A program made the position numbers and the translations under genes. From Bacillus sp. OV166 (GTDB lineage Bacteria; Bacillota; Bacilli; Bacillales; Cytobacillaceae): DNA of 64,000 nucleotides. Positions within the stretch are counted from its first letter, which is position 1, and every line of letters starts with the position of its first letter. This document shows, in pieces, positions 51,047 to 57,915 of this stretch. The stretch covers positions 2,551,001 to 2,615,000 of the forward strand of contig NZ_FXWM01000001.1 of NCBI RefSeq assembly GCF_900177675.1. The letters are read 5' to 3'. The notes beneath the pieces were generated by a model. That model saw only the letters and a program-made list of their open reading frames with translations, was not told the origin of the DNA and ran no database searches.

Positions 51047-51067
51047 CCCCGGGATTATTCCCGGGGA
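51047..51067. promoter_or_regulatory. GC-rich hairpin ahead of the late regulator gene
   Basis: CCCCGGGA and TCCCGGGG form a perfect stem with a short TTAT loop between the 50563 gene and the ArpU-like gene. No T-run follows, so it is more likely an RNA processing or stability element than a terminator. Confidence 0.5.
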
Positions 51068-51090
51068 AGCTCCTAAAGGGGTTGAACAAT

Positions 51091-51552
51091 TTGGATTTTG
51101 AACTTCCGGAACTAGATAGAAAAGCAACAAAACGGAAGGTGGAGGAACATCTTTTAAAATATCGCCTTTTTAAGTATCTGACATTTGAAGAGCGTGAAGC
51201 TTCCGTGACAGCCAGCAGCACCCCAAGATATCACGGCCCAACAAATCAGACGAGTGACCAAACAGGGGAAATCGCTATTTATAATGTTGATGAGCAAGAA
51301 AAAAGAAAACATTTCTGTTTCCGTACTGAAAGAGCAGTAAAGCATCTTCCACCTATGGAAAGGTTTTTAATCGAGGCTAGGTACATGACAGACGTTAGTG
51401 AGTATTTAACTGATTACAGTGTATATTGTCATAAGTTTCAGCCACCTATCTCAGCGATGACCTATGACAAAATTAGGTGGAAAGCTTTTTATAGACTTGC
51501 TTTAAATTTGAATATTGCTGTTACAAAAGAAAGTAAAAAAGCCACAGAGTAG
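51091..51552 (+). CDS. arpU: ArpU-family phage transcriptional regulator
   Basis: About 153 residues from the TTG at 51091 with AAAGGGG upstream. It has the ArpU/RinA layout: N-terminal ELPELDRKATKRKVEEHLLKYR, then MERFLIEARYMTDVSEYLTDYSVY and a sigma-region-4-like end. These proteins activate late operons. It is the last gene before the long accessory region and terminase, the usual place. Confidence 0.85.
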   Translation: MDFELPELDRKATKRKVEEHLLKYRLFKYLTFEEREASVTASSTPRYHGPTNQTSDQTGEIAIYNVDEQEKRKHFCFRTERAVKHLPPMERFLIEARYMTDVSEYLTDYSVYCHKFQPPISAMTYDKIRWKAFYRLALNLNIAVTKESKKATE

Positions 51553-51564
51553 TGGCTTTTTTTT
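51538..51564. terminator. Bidirectional terminator at the end of the early operon
   Basis: AAAGCCAC pairs with GTGGCTTT, with T-runs in both directions. It overlaps the ArpU stop and also serves the convergent minus-strand gene at 51567. Confidence 0.82.
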
Positions 51565-51566
51565 GA

Positions 51567-52328
51567 CTATTCAACCGTTTGCTTTGCAGTACTGTCAACT
51601 GGCAAGAGGAGTTGATCAAGTGCCTCTTGTGAAACAGCGTCTTTTGCTTCTTGAGGAAGCAACTCCCTTGTAAAGCCGGCTAACTGTCTTGCGGCAGAGG
51701 GATTTCTCTTGTACCAAGTAAACAATCTAGTCGAAAGGGATAAGAACCAATTTTTCTTTGATAGTGCATCTAATTGTGTTTTAAGCGTATTAATTTCAGA
51801 GTTAAGTTTTGCGATTTGTTCACTTAATTCATCGTTTTCTTGGATATCCTCTTCTAATTTCTTTGTAAAAGCTTCTTCAAGTTTATCGAGGCGTTGCAGG
51901 TAATCGTCTTGTTCAACTGTTGAAAAATAATTATCTGCATTTTCCATTTGATGAATTTTTTCTTGAAATTGTTTTAATATATCTTCATGTTCCATTAATT
52001 TTCTTACGATTGGGCTCGCTTGCATTTCTTTTTCTATATTAAATAACCATTTATCTAAAGTTGAGTAAAAGTTGTAAGTGTTCTTACATTCTGTAATTTC
52101 TTTTTTGATAATCATTCCAGGACAGTACTCTACCTCGAAATTTGATCCGTTTCCAGAAATGTAGACAACAAAATAATAATCTGGAATATATAGATATTTA
52201 ATTTTTACAGAGACTGCATTATCTTGTTCTTCACTTTCAGAAGTAATAATAAAATCTTCACTAAGAAAGGAATTTGTGGTTAACCTTTTTTCAATCTCTA
52301 TAAGAAAAGTACGACTAATTGCAGACAA
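51567..52328 (-). CDS. Minus-strand accessory protein of unknown function
   Basis: 253 residues. A soluble beta-rich N-terminal domain (about 1-100), a long coiled coil (about 110-195) and a C-terminal segment NWFLSLSTRLFTWYKRNPSA. No membrane helix is certain. It lies against the direction of the phage operons with its own AGGAGG ribosome site, as lysogenic cargo genes do. The function could be exclusion or host modification; nothing in the sequence decides. Confidence 0.7.
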   Translation of the reverse strand: MSAISRTFLIEIEKRLTTNSFLSEDFIITSESEEQDNAVSVKIKYLYIPDYYFVVYISGNGSNFEVEYCPGMIIKKEITECKNTYNFYSTLDKWLFNIEKEMQASPIVRKLMEHEDILKQFQEKIHQMENADNYFSTVEQDDYLQRLDKLEEAFTKKLEEDIQENDELSEQIAKLNSEINTLKTQLDALSKKNWFLSLSTRLFTWYKRNPSAARQLAGFTRELLPQEAKDAVSQEALDQLLLPVDSTAKQTVE

Positions 52329-52517
52329 AGTAATCCTCCTAAAAAAATAATATGAATATAGATATTCTATATGAAAAAGTGAATTCTTTCAATTTTTTGG
52401 AAATGATTGGACGACATAAATTTAAAATTAAATTAAATATTTTATTAAAAATTTAGGGGATAATTGTAAAAAATACTTATGTTGATTGCTTTCTAACATG
52501 GTAAATTTATATCATCG
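52329..52517. other. AT-rich intergenic segment
   Basis: Very AT-rich DNA holding the promoter region of the minus-strand gene at 51567. No ORF with ribosome site. A weak rightward promoter (TTGCTT-N16-TATATC, about 52488-52515) may start the RNA below. Confidence 0.4.
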
Positions 52518-52815
52518 GGAATTGATTAAGGGACAACCTTATCAGTTCCTTTTTTAATTGCTAAATCCTAAACTTTGCTACTCCACACCTGGTTGCGGCA
52601 GGTCCTTCATAGACTGTCCGCAGCTTATACCCATAACCCCTGACTAGGCCTCCTGGGCAAACAGTGATCTCAACTGCCCAAGGTGTGGATCGAGACGGTT
52701 TGTTACCAGCCGCAGTAAGTGGTAGCTGATATATAAGCAGCACAGCCGGAAGAGTTCGTTCAAAGGTATAGGCCTGATAAGCTGGTATAGCTAGAACCTT
52801 CAGCTGTTTTTCTAT
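52518..52815 (+). ncRNA. Candidate structured phage RNA
   Basis: About 300 nt with higher GC than its flanks and no credible ORF. A strong hairpin with T-run (GGAATTGATTAAGG / CCTTATCAGTTCC, 52518-52549) comes first. Then an 8-bp closing stem CCACACCT (52583-52590) / AGGTGTGG (52681-52688) encloses two hairpins: TGCGGCAG / CTGTCCGCA (52594-52622) and TGGGCA / TGCCCA (52654-52680), a small multi-branched fold. More stems follow (TACCA / TGGTA) and the end has AGCTG / CAGCT plus a T-run near 52808. The family is not recognised. Confidence 0.5.
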
Positions 52816-52908
52816 GTCATAAAGAGGTGATTTTTAAAATTAATTAATCTAATAATAAAAGCAAGAAATAATGACATAATATAGATATAATACATTTGTA
52901 TTATAAAT

Positions 52909-52943
52909 GAAAATGCCCTAGATTAGGCCCTAGAGCATTTCCA
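52909..52943 (-). terminator. Terminator of the tiny gene at 52951
   Basis: On the minus strand AAATGCTCTAG pairs with CTAGGGCATTT, followed by TCATTTAT. Confidence 0.65.
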
Positions 52944-52950
52944 AAACAAA

Positions 52951-53037
52951 TCATTTAAATATTAAAAAGCAGATTACACAAACGAAATAAAGTGTTTTTC
53001 CTGCATTTATTTCAATGTTTAAATTAATCTGCAGCAT
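52951..53037 (-). CDS. Tiny hydrophobic protein
   Basis: 28 residues, MLQINLNIEINAGKTLYFVC then VICFLIFK, with one membrane-like segment. A full GGGAGGTGAT ribosome site precedes the ATG and a terminator follows, so this is a complete transcription unit. It could be a type I toxin-like or holin-like peptide; no family recognised. Confidence 0.6.
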   Translation of the reverse strand: MLQINLNIEINAGKTLYFVCVICFLIFK

Positions 53038-53100
53038 GCGATATCACCTCCCATTTCTATTTTGCTTATATAAAGAGAGGAATATTCGCATCATTTTTCA

Positions 53101-53124
53101 GGCATCCCTTAGGATGCTTTTTTA
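53101..53124 (+). terminator. Rightward terminator
   Basis: GCATCC and GGATGC with a CTTA loop and TTTTTT. The gene or RNA it ends is not clear; it may be the candidate RNA region to the left. Confidence 0.75.
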
Positions 53125-53129
53125 TTTGG

Positions 53130-53344
53130 GGGTCCTCTGAATATAGGGAAGGTCACGTGCACAAAGAGGCTGGCGAGAGGTGCACGGCTCTTTAAAACGC
53201 GTAAAAGGGCTTAAATCCTAAACGTGATACCTATAAGCGAGTTAGAGGGGCAATGAGGAGGAAATAATTATTAATTGGTATTTCGGATAAGTCCTGCTAA
53301 ATATCTATTTAATATGACATCTTTCCTATGGGAGTTGAGACAAC
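53130..53344 (+). other. Non-coding segment with a hairpin
   Basis: No ORF. CGTGCAC (53156-53162) pairs with GTGCACG (53180-53186), and AAAGAG pairs with CTCTTT within the same stretch as an alternative fold. TAAATCCTAAAC at 53212-53223 is also found at 52562-52573 in the structured RNA, so the two segments may be related. Confidence 0.4.
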
Positions 53345-53506
53345 CTGAGAATACAAACAGTCCCACTTGACGAGTTTTTAGGTGAAGAACAAAAAGTAAA
53401 AAAAGCGCAAGTAGAAGTAAATATTGATCTAAAGTGGTTTAGAAGAGGATTTGTAGTTGTAATTGTAATTGGTAGCATATTTTTATTTCCACATAAAGTT
53501 TACTAG
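53345..53506 (+). CDS. Small membrane protein, probable CTG start
   Basis: 53 residues if started at CTG 53345; there is no ATG, GTG or TTG in frame before the conserved-looking part (IQTVPLDEFLGEEQKVKKAQ). One transmembrane helix (GFVVVIVIGSIFLFPHKVY) is at the end. GGGAG lies about ten bases upstream. The start is an inference. Confidence 0.5.
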   Translation: MRIQTVPLDEFLGEEQKVKKAQVEVNIDLKWFRRGFVVVIVIGSIFLFPHKVY

Positions 53507-53528
53507 CATCCTTTCGAGGGTGCTTTTA
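53505..53528 (+). terminator. Terminator
   Basis: AGCATCC pairs with GGGTGCT, followed by TTTT. It overlaps the stop of the small membrane gene. Confidence 0.75.
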
Positions 53529-53610
53529 ATATTGTCACAAAACATTAACAACTAATAATAGGCGGTTGTAAACTTTTGTCGAATATTTCCTTTAAAGGAG
53601 GAGGTAGTAA

Positions 53611-53880
53611 ATGACAAAATTGATGACGCTTGAAAGAGCAAAGAATGAAATTATTAAGCTGCAGAACTATGTTACTTTGGTTGAGTCCTATCCTGTCGAT
53701 ACGGTTGAACAGGAAATCATTAAGGAATATGCCATTACGAACAGCATTGGAAAGGTAACGGAAAAATTAAAGATTGACCGAGAATTCGTTACGAACGTCA
53801 TTAAGAGCAGAGGCAATGACGAACTTCATAAACTTATGAGGTCTGGATATATGTATAAGACTAGATCGAATAGACGGTGA
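53611..53880 (+). CDS. Phage protein with probable HTH
   Basis: 89 residues. NSIGKVTEKLKIDREFVTNVIKSRG reads as a helix-turn-helix, and LHKLMRSGYMYKTRSNRR is a basic tail. Bacillus phages carry similar proteins near the late genes. AAAGGAGGAGG ribosome site. It lies directly before iteron array B. Confidence 0.7.
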   Translation: MTKLMTLERAKNEIIKLQNYVTLVESYPVDTVEQEIIKEYAITNSIGKVTEKLKIDREFVTNVIKSRGNDELHKLMRSGYMYKTRSNRR

Positions 53881-53918
53881 GCATCTTTTATAGAGTGCTT
53901 ATTTAATCAGAAAACTTG

Positions 53919-54085
53919 TTCGTCCCACAATTGTAGGACGATGTTTATCGTACCACACCTGTAGGACGATATCGTACTACACCTGTAGGACGTCATCGTA
54001 CCACACCTGTAGGACGATAAAAATTTTTCCTTCATTAGAGCGAAAACTCTAAAGAAAAATATAAAGAAAAATATAAAGAAATATA
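53919..54085. repeat. Origin-like iteron array B (intergenic)
   Basis: Four 24-bp palindromes: 53919-53942, 53947-53970, 53971-53994 and 53995-54018. Each is ATCGTACCACA or a close variant, two bases (CC or AT), then TGTAGGACGAT. The half-sites equal those of array A. An A-rich stretch follows (54050-54085) with AAAGAAAAATAT twice and AAAGAAATATAC once, like the A-rich DNA after array A. It lies between the genes at 53611 and 54173. Confidence 0.88.
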
Positions 54086-54172
54086 CTTGCAACATCATTT
54101 GCAAGGAATGATTGTCTTTTAAAACATCTGTAATAAACAGGTGTTTTTTATTTTGTAAAAGAAGGTGAGGAA

Positions 54173-54352
54173 ATGCGGATTGCAGATCATTTATCCAAAG
54201 AACAAAAGCAGCAGTTAAATAAAATGCGTTCTTCTCCTAAAAAGAAATCGAGGAAGAAGGAAGAACATCTTAGTCAAAAAGACTGGGAAGTACTTATGGG
54301 AATGAATCGAGATACTTATAAACGAGTGAATGGAGCAGTCCGGAGGAAATAA
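54173..54352 (+). CDS. Short basic phage protein
   Basis: 59 residues; helical, Lys-rich (SSPKKKSRKKEEH), with SQKDWEVLMGMNRDTYKRV, a pattern seen in small phage proteins near late genes. GAAGGTGAGG ribosome site. Confidence 0.65.
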   Translation: MRIADHLSKEQKQQLNKMRSSPKKKSRKKEEHLSQKDWEVLMGMNRDTYKRVNGAVRRK

Positions 54353-54405
54353 GAAGGGAATTATCTCCTTAATGTCGTATATAATTAAGACAAGGAGGGA
54401 TTTAT

Positions 54406-54558
54406 ATGAGTGATAAAGTAGGGGGTTATGCAGGACCTAAACCAGGTGGATATCGTTTAGAAGATCCAGGTACAGGTGGATTAAGAGGTTATACAGGAAC
54501 TAAACCGGGTGGAGATAAGGCGAAAGCTATTGTCCAAGGAATCAAGCCAGGTGGTTAA
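54406..54558 (+). CDS. Gly/Pro-rich small protein with KPGG repeats
   Basis: 50 residues. GYAGPKPGG, GYTGTKPGG and GIKPGG form three spaced repeats. No hydrophobic core and no Cys. AAGGAGGG ribosome site, followed by its own terminator. No family recognised; possibly a structural or binding peptide. Confidence 0.65.
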   Translation: MSDKVGGYAGPKPGGYRLEDPGTGGLRGYTGTKPGGDKAKAIVQGIKPGG

Positions 54559-54570
54559 TATGTAAGAGGA

Positions 54571-54627
54571 GCATCCATTGCGGGTGCTTTTTTATTTGTA
54601 AGGAATGGAGCGGTGAGAAGGAAATGA
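54571..54627. repeat. Terminator and left copy of a 46-bp direct repeat
   Basis: GCATCC / GGGTGC with a T-run ends the KPGG gene. Starting at 54582 a 46-base string recurs at 55311-55356 with one mismatch. The two copies are 729 bases apart and bracket the membrane protein gene at 54681. Confidence 0.82.
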
Positions 54628-54680
54628 GAAGGAATTTATCACTTTTTATCGAATTTTATATTGAAAGGAGATAATGATTG

Positions 54681-55298
54681 ATGGATAAAAAAAGAATTAA
54701 CAAATTTCTAATGTCTATAGGTGCAATTATGATATTGTTTCCAATATTAATAAATATCTTAATGTTTATTAATATTTTTCCAGTGTCGGGTGATCAAAAT
54801 AGCTGGATATCTACATTAGGAACATTCTGGGGTGCTATTCTTGGGGGAGTTATTTCAGGTGCATTAACTCTTATTGGAGTAAATATTACGGTGAAATCTT
54901 CTACTGAAGGTATAAACAAAACACTTGCCGAACAAAATCTAATTAGGGAACAAGAGGTGTTTTTGCAAACTTCAAAAGAGAGGTTATTCAATTTTTATCA
55001 CCCCGTCGATGCTTTAAATGCGGAATTTATTCACCAGTATGGTGCACATAGTTTTTCTGATTTAAATAATGACCAACAAAAACATTTTTTATCTCTTATG
55101 AATCAAAATGTTATTTATGGCGACTCAGTAATGTATTCAAAATTTATTGAATTAAAATGGGCATCGAAAGAGAAAAAAGATAAAAAAGTAAATAGATTAT
55201 ATAATGAAATTATTGATCTAATAACTGATGAAATAATAATATTACGAGAAAGATTAAAGTTACCTGTTCTATTTAATCATAATGAGGAAGATGAGTAA
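54681..55298 (+). CDS. Two-helix membrane protein, probable cargo gene
   Basis: About 205 residues from the ATG at 54681 (AAAGGAGATAATG upstream). Two transmembrane helices (about residues 10-33 and 45-70) and a soluble C-terminal domain of about 130 residues rich in charged residues. This topology is common in phage-exclusion membrane proteins such as the putative AbiC group, but I see no diagnostic motif. It lies between 46-bp direct repeats and is more AT-rich than its neighbours. Confidence 0.7.
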   Translation: MDKKRINKFLMSIGAIMILFPILINILMFINIFPVSGDQNSWISTLGTFWGAILGGVISGALTLIGVNITVKSSTEGINKTLAEQNLIREQEVFLQTSKERLFNFYHPVDALNAEFIHQYGAHSFSDLNNDQQKHFLSLMNQNVIYGDSVMYSKFIELKWASKEKKDKKVNRLYNEIIDLITDEIIILRERLKLPVLFNHNEEDE

Positions 55299-55356
55299 GC
55301 ATCCTAGTTAGGGTGCTTTTTTATTTGTAAGGAATGGAGCTGTGAGAAGGAAATGA
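55299..55356. repeat. Terminator and right copy of the 46-bp direct repeat
   Basis: GCATCC / GGGTGC with TTTTTT ends the 54681 gene, and the 46-base repeat runs 55311-55356. Confidence 0.82.
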
Positions 55357-55360
55357 AATT

Positions 55361-55388
55361 AAAAAAGCCCGAAATGCGCTCGGACTTT
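55361..55388 (-). terminator. Terminator of the 55387 gene
   Basis: On the minus strand AAAGTCCGA pairs with TCGGGCTTT, then TTT. It overlaps the stop codon. Confidence 0.7.
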
Positions 55389-55986
55389 ATTCTAAACAAA
55401 AATTAATAAACTTCTTTCCAAACGGAGTAATTAATAATGACTTAACCGTTGTGCCACCTAAAAATGACATATATTGACCTTCAAGGAAACCAAACATTTC
55501 AAGTCTTGATTTTGCTCCTACAATAACATCATCATCATTATTAAGAATTGTTTTTGCTTTATGTTCTTCTGAAAAAGACAAGAGAACGTTAAATTCAAGA
55601 ATGGTTATATCTGAAAGTGCTTCAAGAAAAATTCGTCTCTCATCGTAATTATTCTCTAATGTTGGAGTTCTAAGCATATTGATAAAGAAGTTTTTAAAAT
55701 ACTCTCTTTTTTTATCAGAATGTTCCTTCTCAATTTTGTCATTTAAATGTTCAATTAATGAAGTCAAGCTATCTTCATCGTGAATATTTATAGGAGGCAG
55801 TTGAAGTTGGAGCTGATTTATTTTATCTGCAGTTTCTATGTAGTATGATTCGACTCTTTTAAACCTTTTTTCTTGTTTTGTTGAAAAGTAAGCAGTTGAA
55901 AGGGCTCCACCAACATATGGGATTAATTGTAATCCGGTTTGTACAGTTATTTCTAACTTCTCCTTTAAAGATAATTTATCATCCAT
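55387..55986 (-). CDS. Minus-strand accessory protein of unknown function
   Basis: 199 residues. The N-terminal LEITVQTGLQLIPYVGGALSTAYFSTKQEKR resembles the amphipathic start of DUF4393-like proteins often found in defence or exclusion loci. The rest is helical and charged with LLITPFGKKFINFC at the end. It opposes the surrounding genes, so it is probably cargo expressed in the lysogen. Confidence 0.65.
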   Translation of the reverse strand: MDDKLSLKEKLEITVQTGLQLIPYVGGALSTAYFSTKQEKRFKRVESYYIETADKINQLQLQLPPINIHDEDSLTSLIEHLNDKIEKEHSDKKREYFKNFFINMLRTPTLENNYDERRIFLEALSDITILEFNVLLSFSEEHKAKTILNNDDDVIVGAKSRLEMFGFLEGQYMSFLGGTTVKSLLITPFGKKFINFCLE

Positions 55987-56081
55987 TTCTTTTCACCACA
56001 CTTTCTCTTTAAATTGTACATTATCTGGTAATGAAGACAAGCAAATAATATCAAGAAATTAATATAAGGAGTTGTTGTGAC

Positions 56082-56342
56082 ATGACTGAAAAAAAGCGCG
56101 AGACAAACTTTGGCGCATTAAAGGTAAAGATTGATGTGGATTGTTCTTACGCGTTGAAAGGTTTAAAAGCAGTAACAAGAGAGGCGAAGAGAGCAACTGA
56201 AGCATTAAAGGAATTGGAACAGCAGCAAAAGAACATGGCTAATACCTTTGATGTTAGTGTTATTAAACTTGATGGCAACGAGATTGCAAAAGCAGTAAGT
56301 GGACAACTTGTATTAGATAATAGGCGTACAGGTAGGCTTTAG
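56082..56342 (+). CDS. Phage protein of unknown function
   Basis: 86 residues; FGALKVKIDVDCSYALKGLKAV then a coiled coil. Similar short proteins precede terminase genes in Bacillus phages. AAGGAGTTG ribosome site. Confidence 0.65.
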   Translation: MTEKKRETNFGALKVKIDVDCSYALKGLKAVTREAKRATEALKELEQQQKNMANTFDVSVIKLDGNEIAKAVSGQLVLDNRRTGRL

Positions 56343-56407
56343 TAAATGAAGCCGTTAATGAGTAATTTTTAAAAACAAATAGATTTCGGGAGGTAGGTGC
56401 TATGTAA

Positions 56408-57217
56408 ATGGAGTGGAGTTTAATCAGAAAAGAATATGAATCAACAGCCATCACATTAAAGGCGCTTGCCGAAAAATACGGAATCAAATTAGGTACACTT
56501 AAAAGTAGAAAGAGCCGTGAAGGATGGTCGAGGGATCCTACAAAAAAGGATGCAACCACTAAAAAGAAAAAGGATGCAACCATTAAACCAGTGACTTTAT
56601 CTGATGAATTAACCGAAAAACAAAAGCTTTTTTGCCTGCACTATCTCAAGTATTACAACGCAACAAAGGCTTATCAGAAAGCTTATGGATGTGCATATAC
56701 AACAGCAGCTGTCGAAGGACATCGTCACCTTAACAATCCTAAGATAGCCGTTGAAATTAACCGATTAAAAGCCGAGCAACAACAGGCGCTATTCTTAGAC
56801 GGTATGTCGGTGCTTCAAAAGTACATTGACATTGCTTTTGCAGACATTACTGATTTCATTACCTTCTACCGCCGTGACGTTAAGACAGACCAAATGGAAG
56901 TCTTATTGAATCCGGACGGGACCGTTAAAGAGATTGTCCCTAAGCTTGAATCATCTAATGAAATGTTTTTTAAAGATATGGATGAAGTAGACGGGACTAT
57001 CATTAGTGAGGTTAAGAAGAGTAAAGATGGGATAACCTTGAAGCTCCACGACAAGATGAAGGCTTTAGAGAAGTTAGAGAAATACACTGACTTACTGTCG
57101 GATCAGCAAAAGCATCGTCTGGCAGAGGAGCAAATGAAATTAAATCATATGAAATATGAATTAGATAAGCGTGTCGTTGAGTTAAGGGAACGAGAAGAAA
57201 AAACAAAAGGTTGGTAG
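56408..57217 (+). CDS. terS: Terminase small subunit
   Basis: 269 residues. An N-terminal HTH (TALKALAEKYGI-type, LKSRKSREGW) is followed by the Terminase_2 block LTEKQKLFCLHYLKYYNATKAYQKAYG and the central helices to DKMKALEKLEKYTDLL. It recognises the packaging site and partners the large subunit at 58661. An HNH gene between them is common in cos phages. Confidence 0.9.
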   Translation: MEWSLIRKEYESTAITLKALAEKYGIKLGTLKSRKSREGWSRDPTKKDATTKKKKDATIKPVTLSDELTEKQKLFCLHYLKYYNATKAYQKAYGCAYTTAAVEGHRHLNNPKIAVEINRLKAEQQQALFLDGMSVLQKYIDIAFADITDFITFYRRDVKTDQMEVLLNPDGTVKEIVPKLESSNEMFFKDMDEVDGTIISEVKKSKDGITLKLHDKMKALEKLEKYTDLLSDQQKHRLAEEQMKLNHMKYELDKRVVELREREEKTKGW

Positions 57218-57220
57218 GCT

Positions 57221-57904
57221 ATGGCTAAGTATGCAGTATTAAAATCTTTCTATGCTTCCGAGAAGTGGATAAACTTCCGCTTAGGCTTAATCAATGAGCG
57301 AGGCACTAAGTGTTCTAGGTGTGGCGAACGTATTGCCAGATCAAGAGACCTCATTGGTCACCATAAGATAGAGCTGACTCCTGAGAATGTCCATGACTAC
57401 ACGATCAGTTTGAATCCTGACCAAGTAGATCTAGTATGCTTCGATTGCCATAACAAGGAGCACAACCGCTTTGGGCATAGGGCAACTAAGCAAGTCTATC
57501 TTGTGTATGGTCCGCCGATGTCTGGGAAGAAGAACTATGTTCAGAACTACATTAGTCGAGGGGATATTGTCGTAGATATGGACAGACTCTATGAAGCTAT
57601 CACCATGCTGCCAAGCTATGATAAGCCGGACCAATTGTTTAGTAATGTTATAGGAATCCACAATCAATTAATCGATAACATTAAAACTCGATATGGTAAG
57701 TGGACTACTGCCTGGGTAGTTGGTGGATACGCGGATAAGTATAAGCGCGAGAAGTCGGCCAATGACTTAGGTGCTGAGATCATCTTCTGTGATGTAAGCA
57801 AAGAGGAATGTCTAAGGCGATTGAACATGGACCAGGACAGGATCTATAGGCAGGATGAATGGGAAGGTTATATCAATAAATGGTTTGAACAATATACAGT
57901 ATAG
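57221..57904 (+). CDS. HNH endonuclease fused to a P-loop kinase-like domain
   Basis: 227 residues. Residues 1-85: an HNH domain with zinc Cys pairs (KCSRCGERI, VCFDCHNKEH) and LIGHHKIELT. Residues 90-227: a P-loop domain with VYGPPMSGKKNYV and the Walker B-like VVDMDRLYEA, then CDVSKEECLRRL and a basic lid, as in polynucleotide or adenylate kinases. The P-loop has GKK in place of GK[ST]. HNH proteins next to terminases assist cos cleavage; the kinase-like part may process the ends. Confidence 0.85.
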   Translation: MAKYAVLKSFYASEKWINFRLGLINERGTKCSRCGERIARSRDLIGHHKIELTPENVHDYTISLNPDQVDLVCFDCHNKEHNRFGHRATKQVYLVYGPPMSGKKNYVQNYISRGDIVVDMDRLYEAITMLPSYDKPDQLFSNVIGIHNQLIDNIKTRYGKWTTAWVVGGYADKYKREKSANDLGAEIIFCDVSKEECLRRLNMDQDRIYRQDEWEGYINKWFEQYTV

Positions 57905-57915
57905 GGGTGTTTAAT

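Noticed and set aside
52561..52743. Minus-strand ORF of 60 codons in the structured RNA region
   Set aside because: No ribosome site, no recognisable domain, and the base pairing of the region explains the lack of stops better.
52518..52815. Group I intron or a tmRNA/tRNA gene
   Set aside because: I could not find the conserved core pairings of group I introns, a tRNA cloverleaf with T-loop, or flanking exon halves.
53919..54018. CRISPR-like array
   Set aside because: The units are palindromic, 24 bp and contiguous with no unique spacers, and no cas gene is near. They match iterons in the replication initiator gene instead.
53907..54104. Minus-strand ORF of 65 codons across iteron array B
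   Set aside because: Its repeated SSYRCGT peptide is only the translation of the iterons, and it has no ribosome site.
54406..54558. Arbitrium (AimP-type) signal peptide
   Set aside because: There is no secretion signal and no AimR-like receptor gene beside it.
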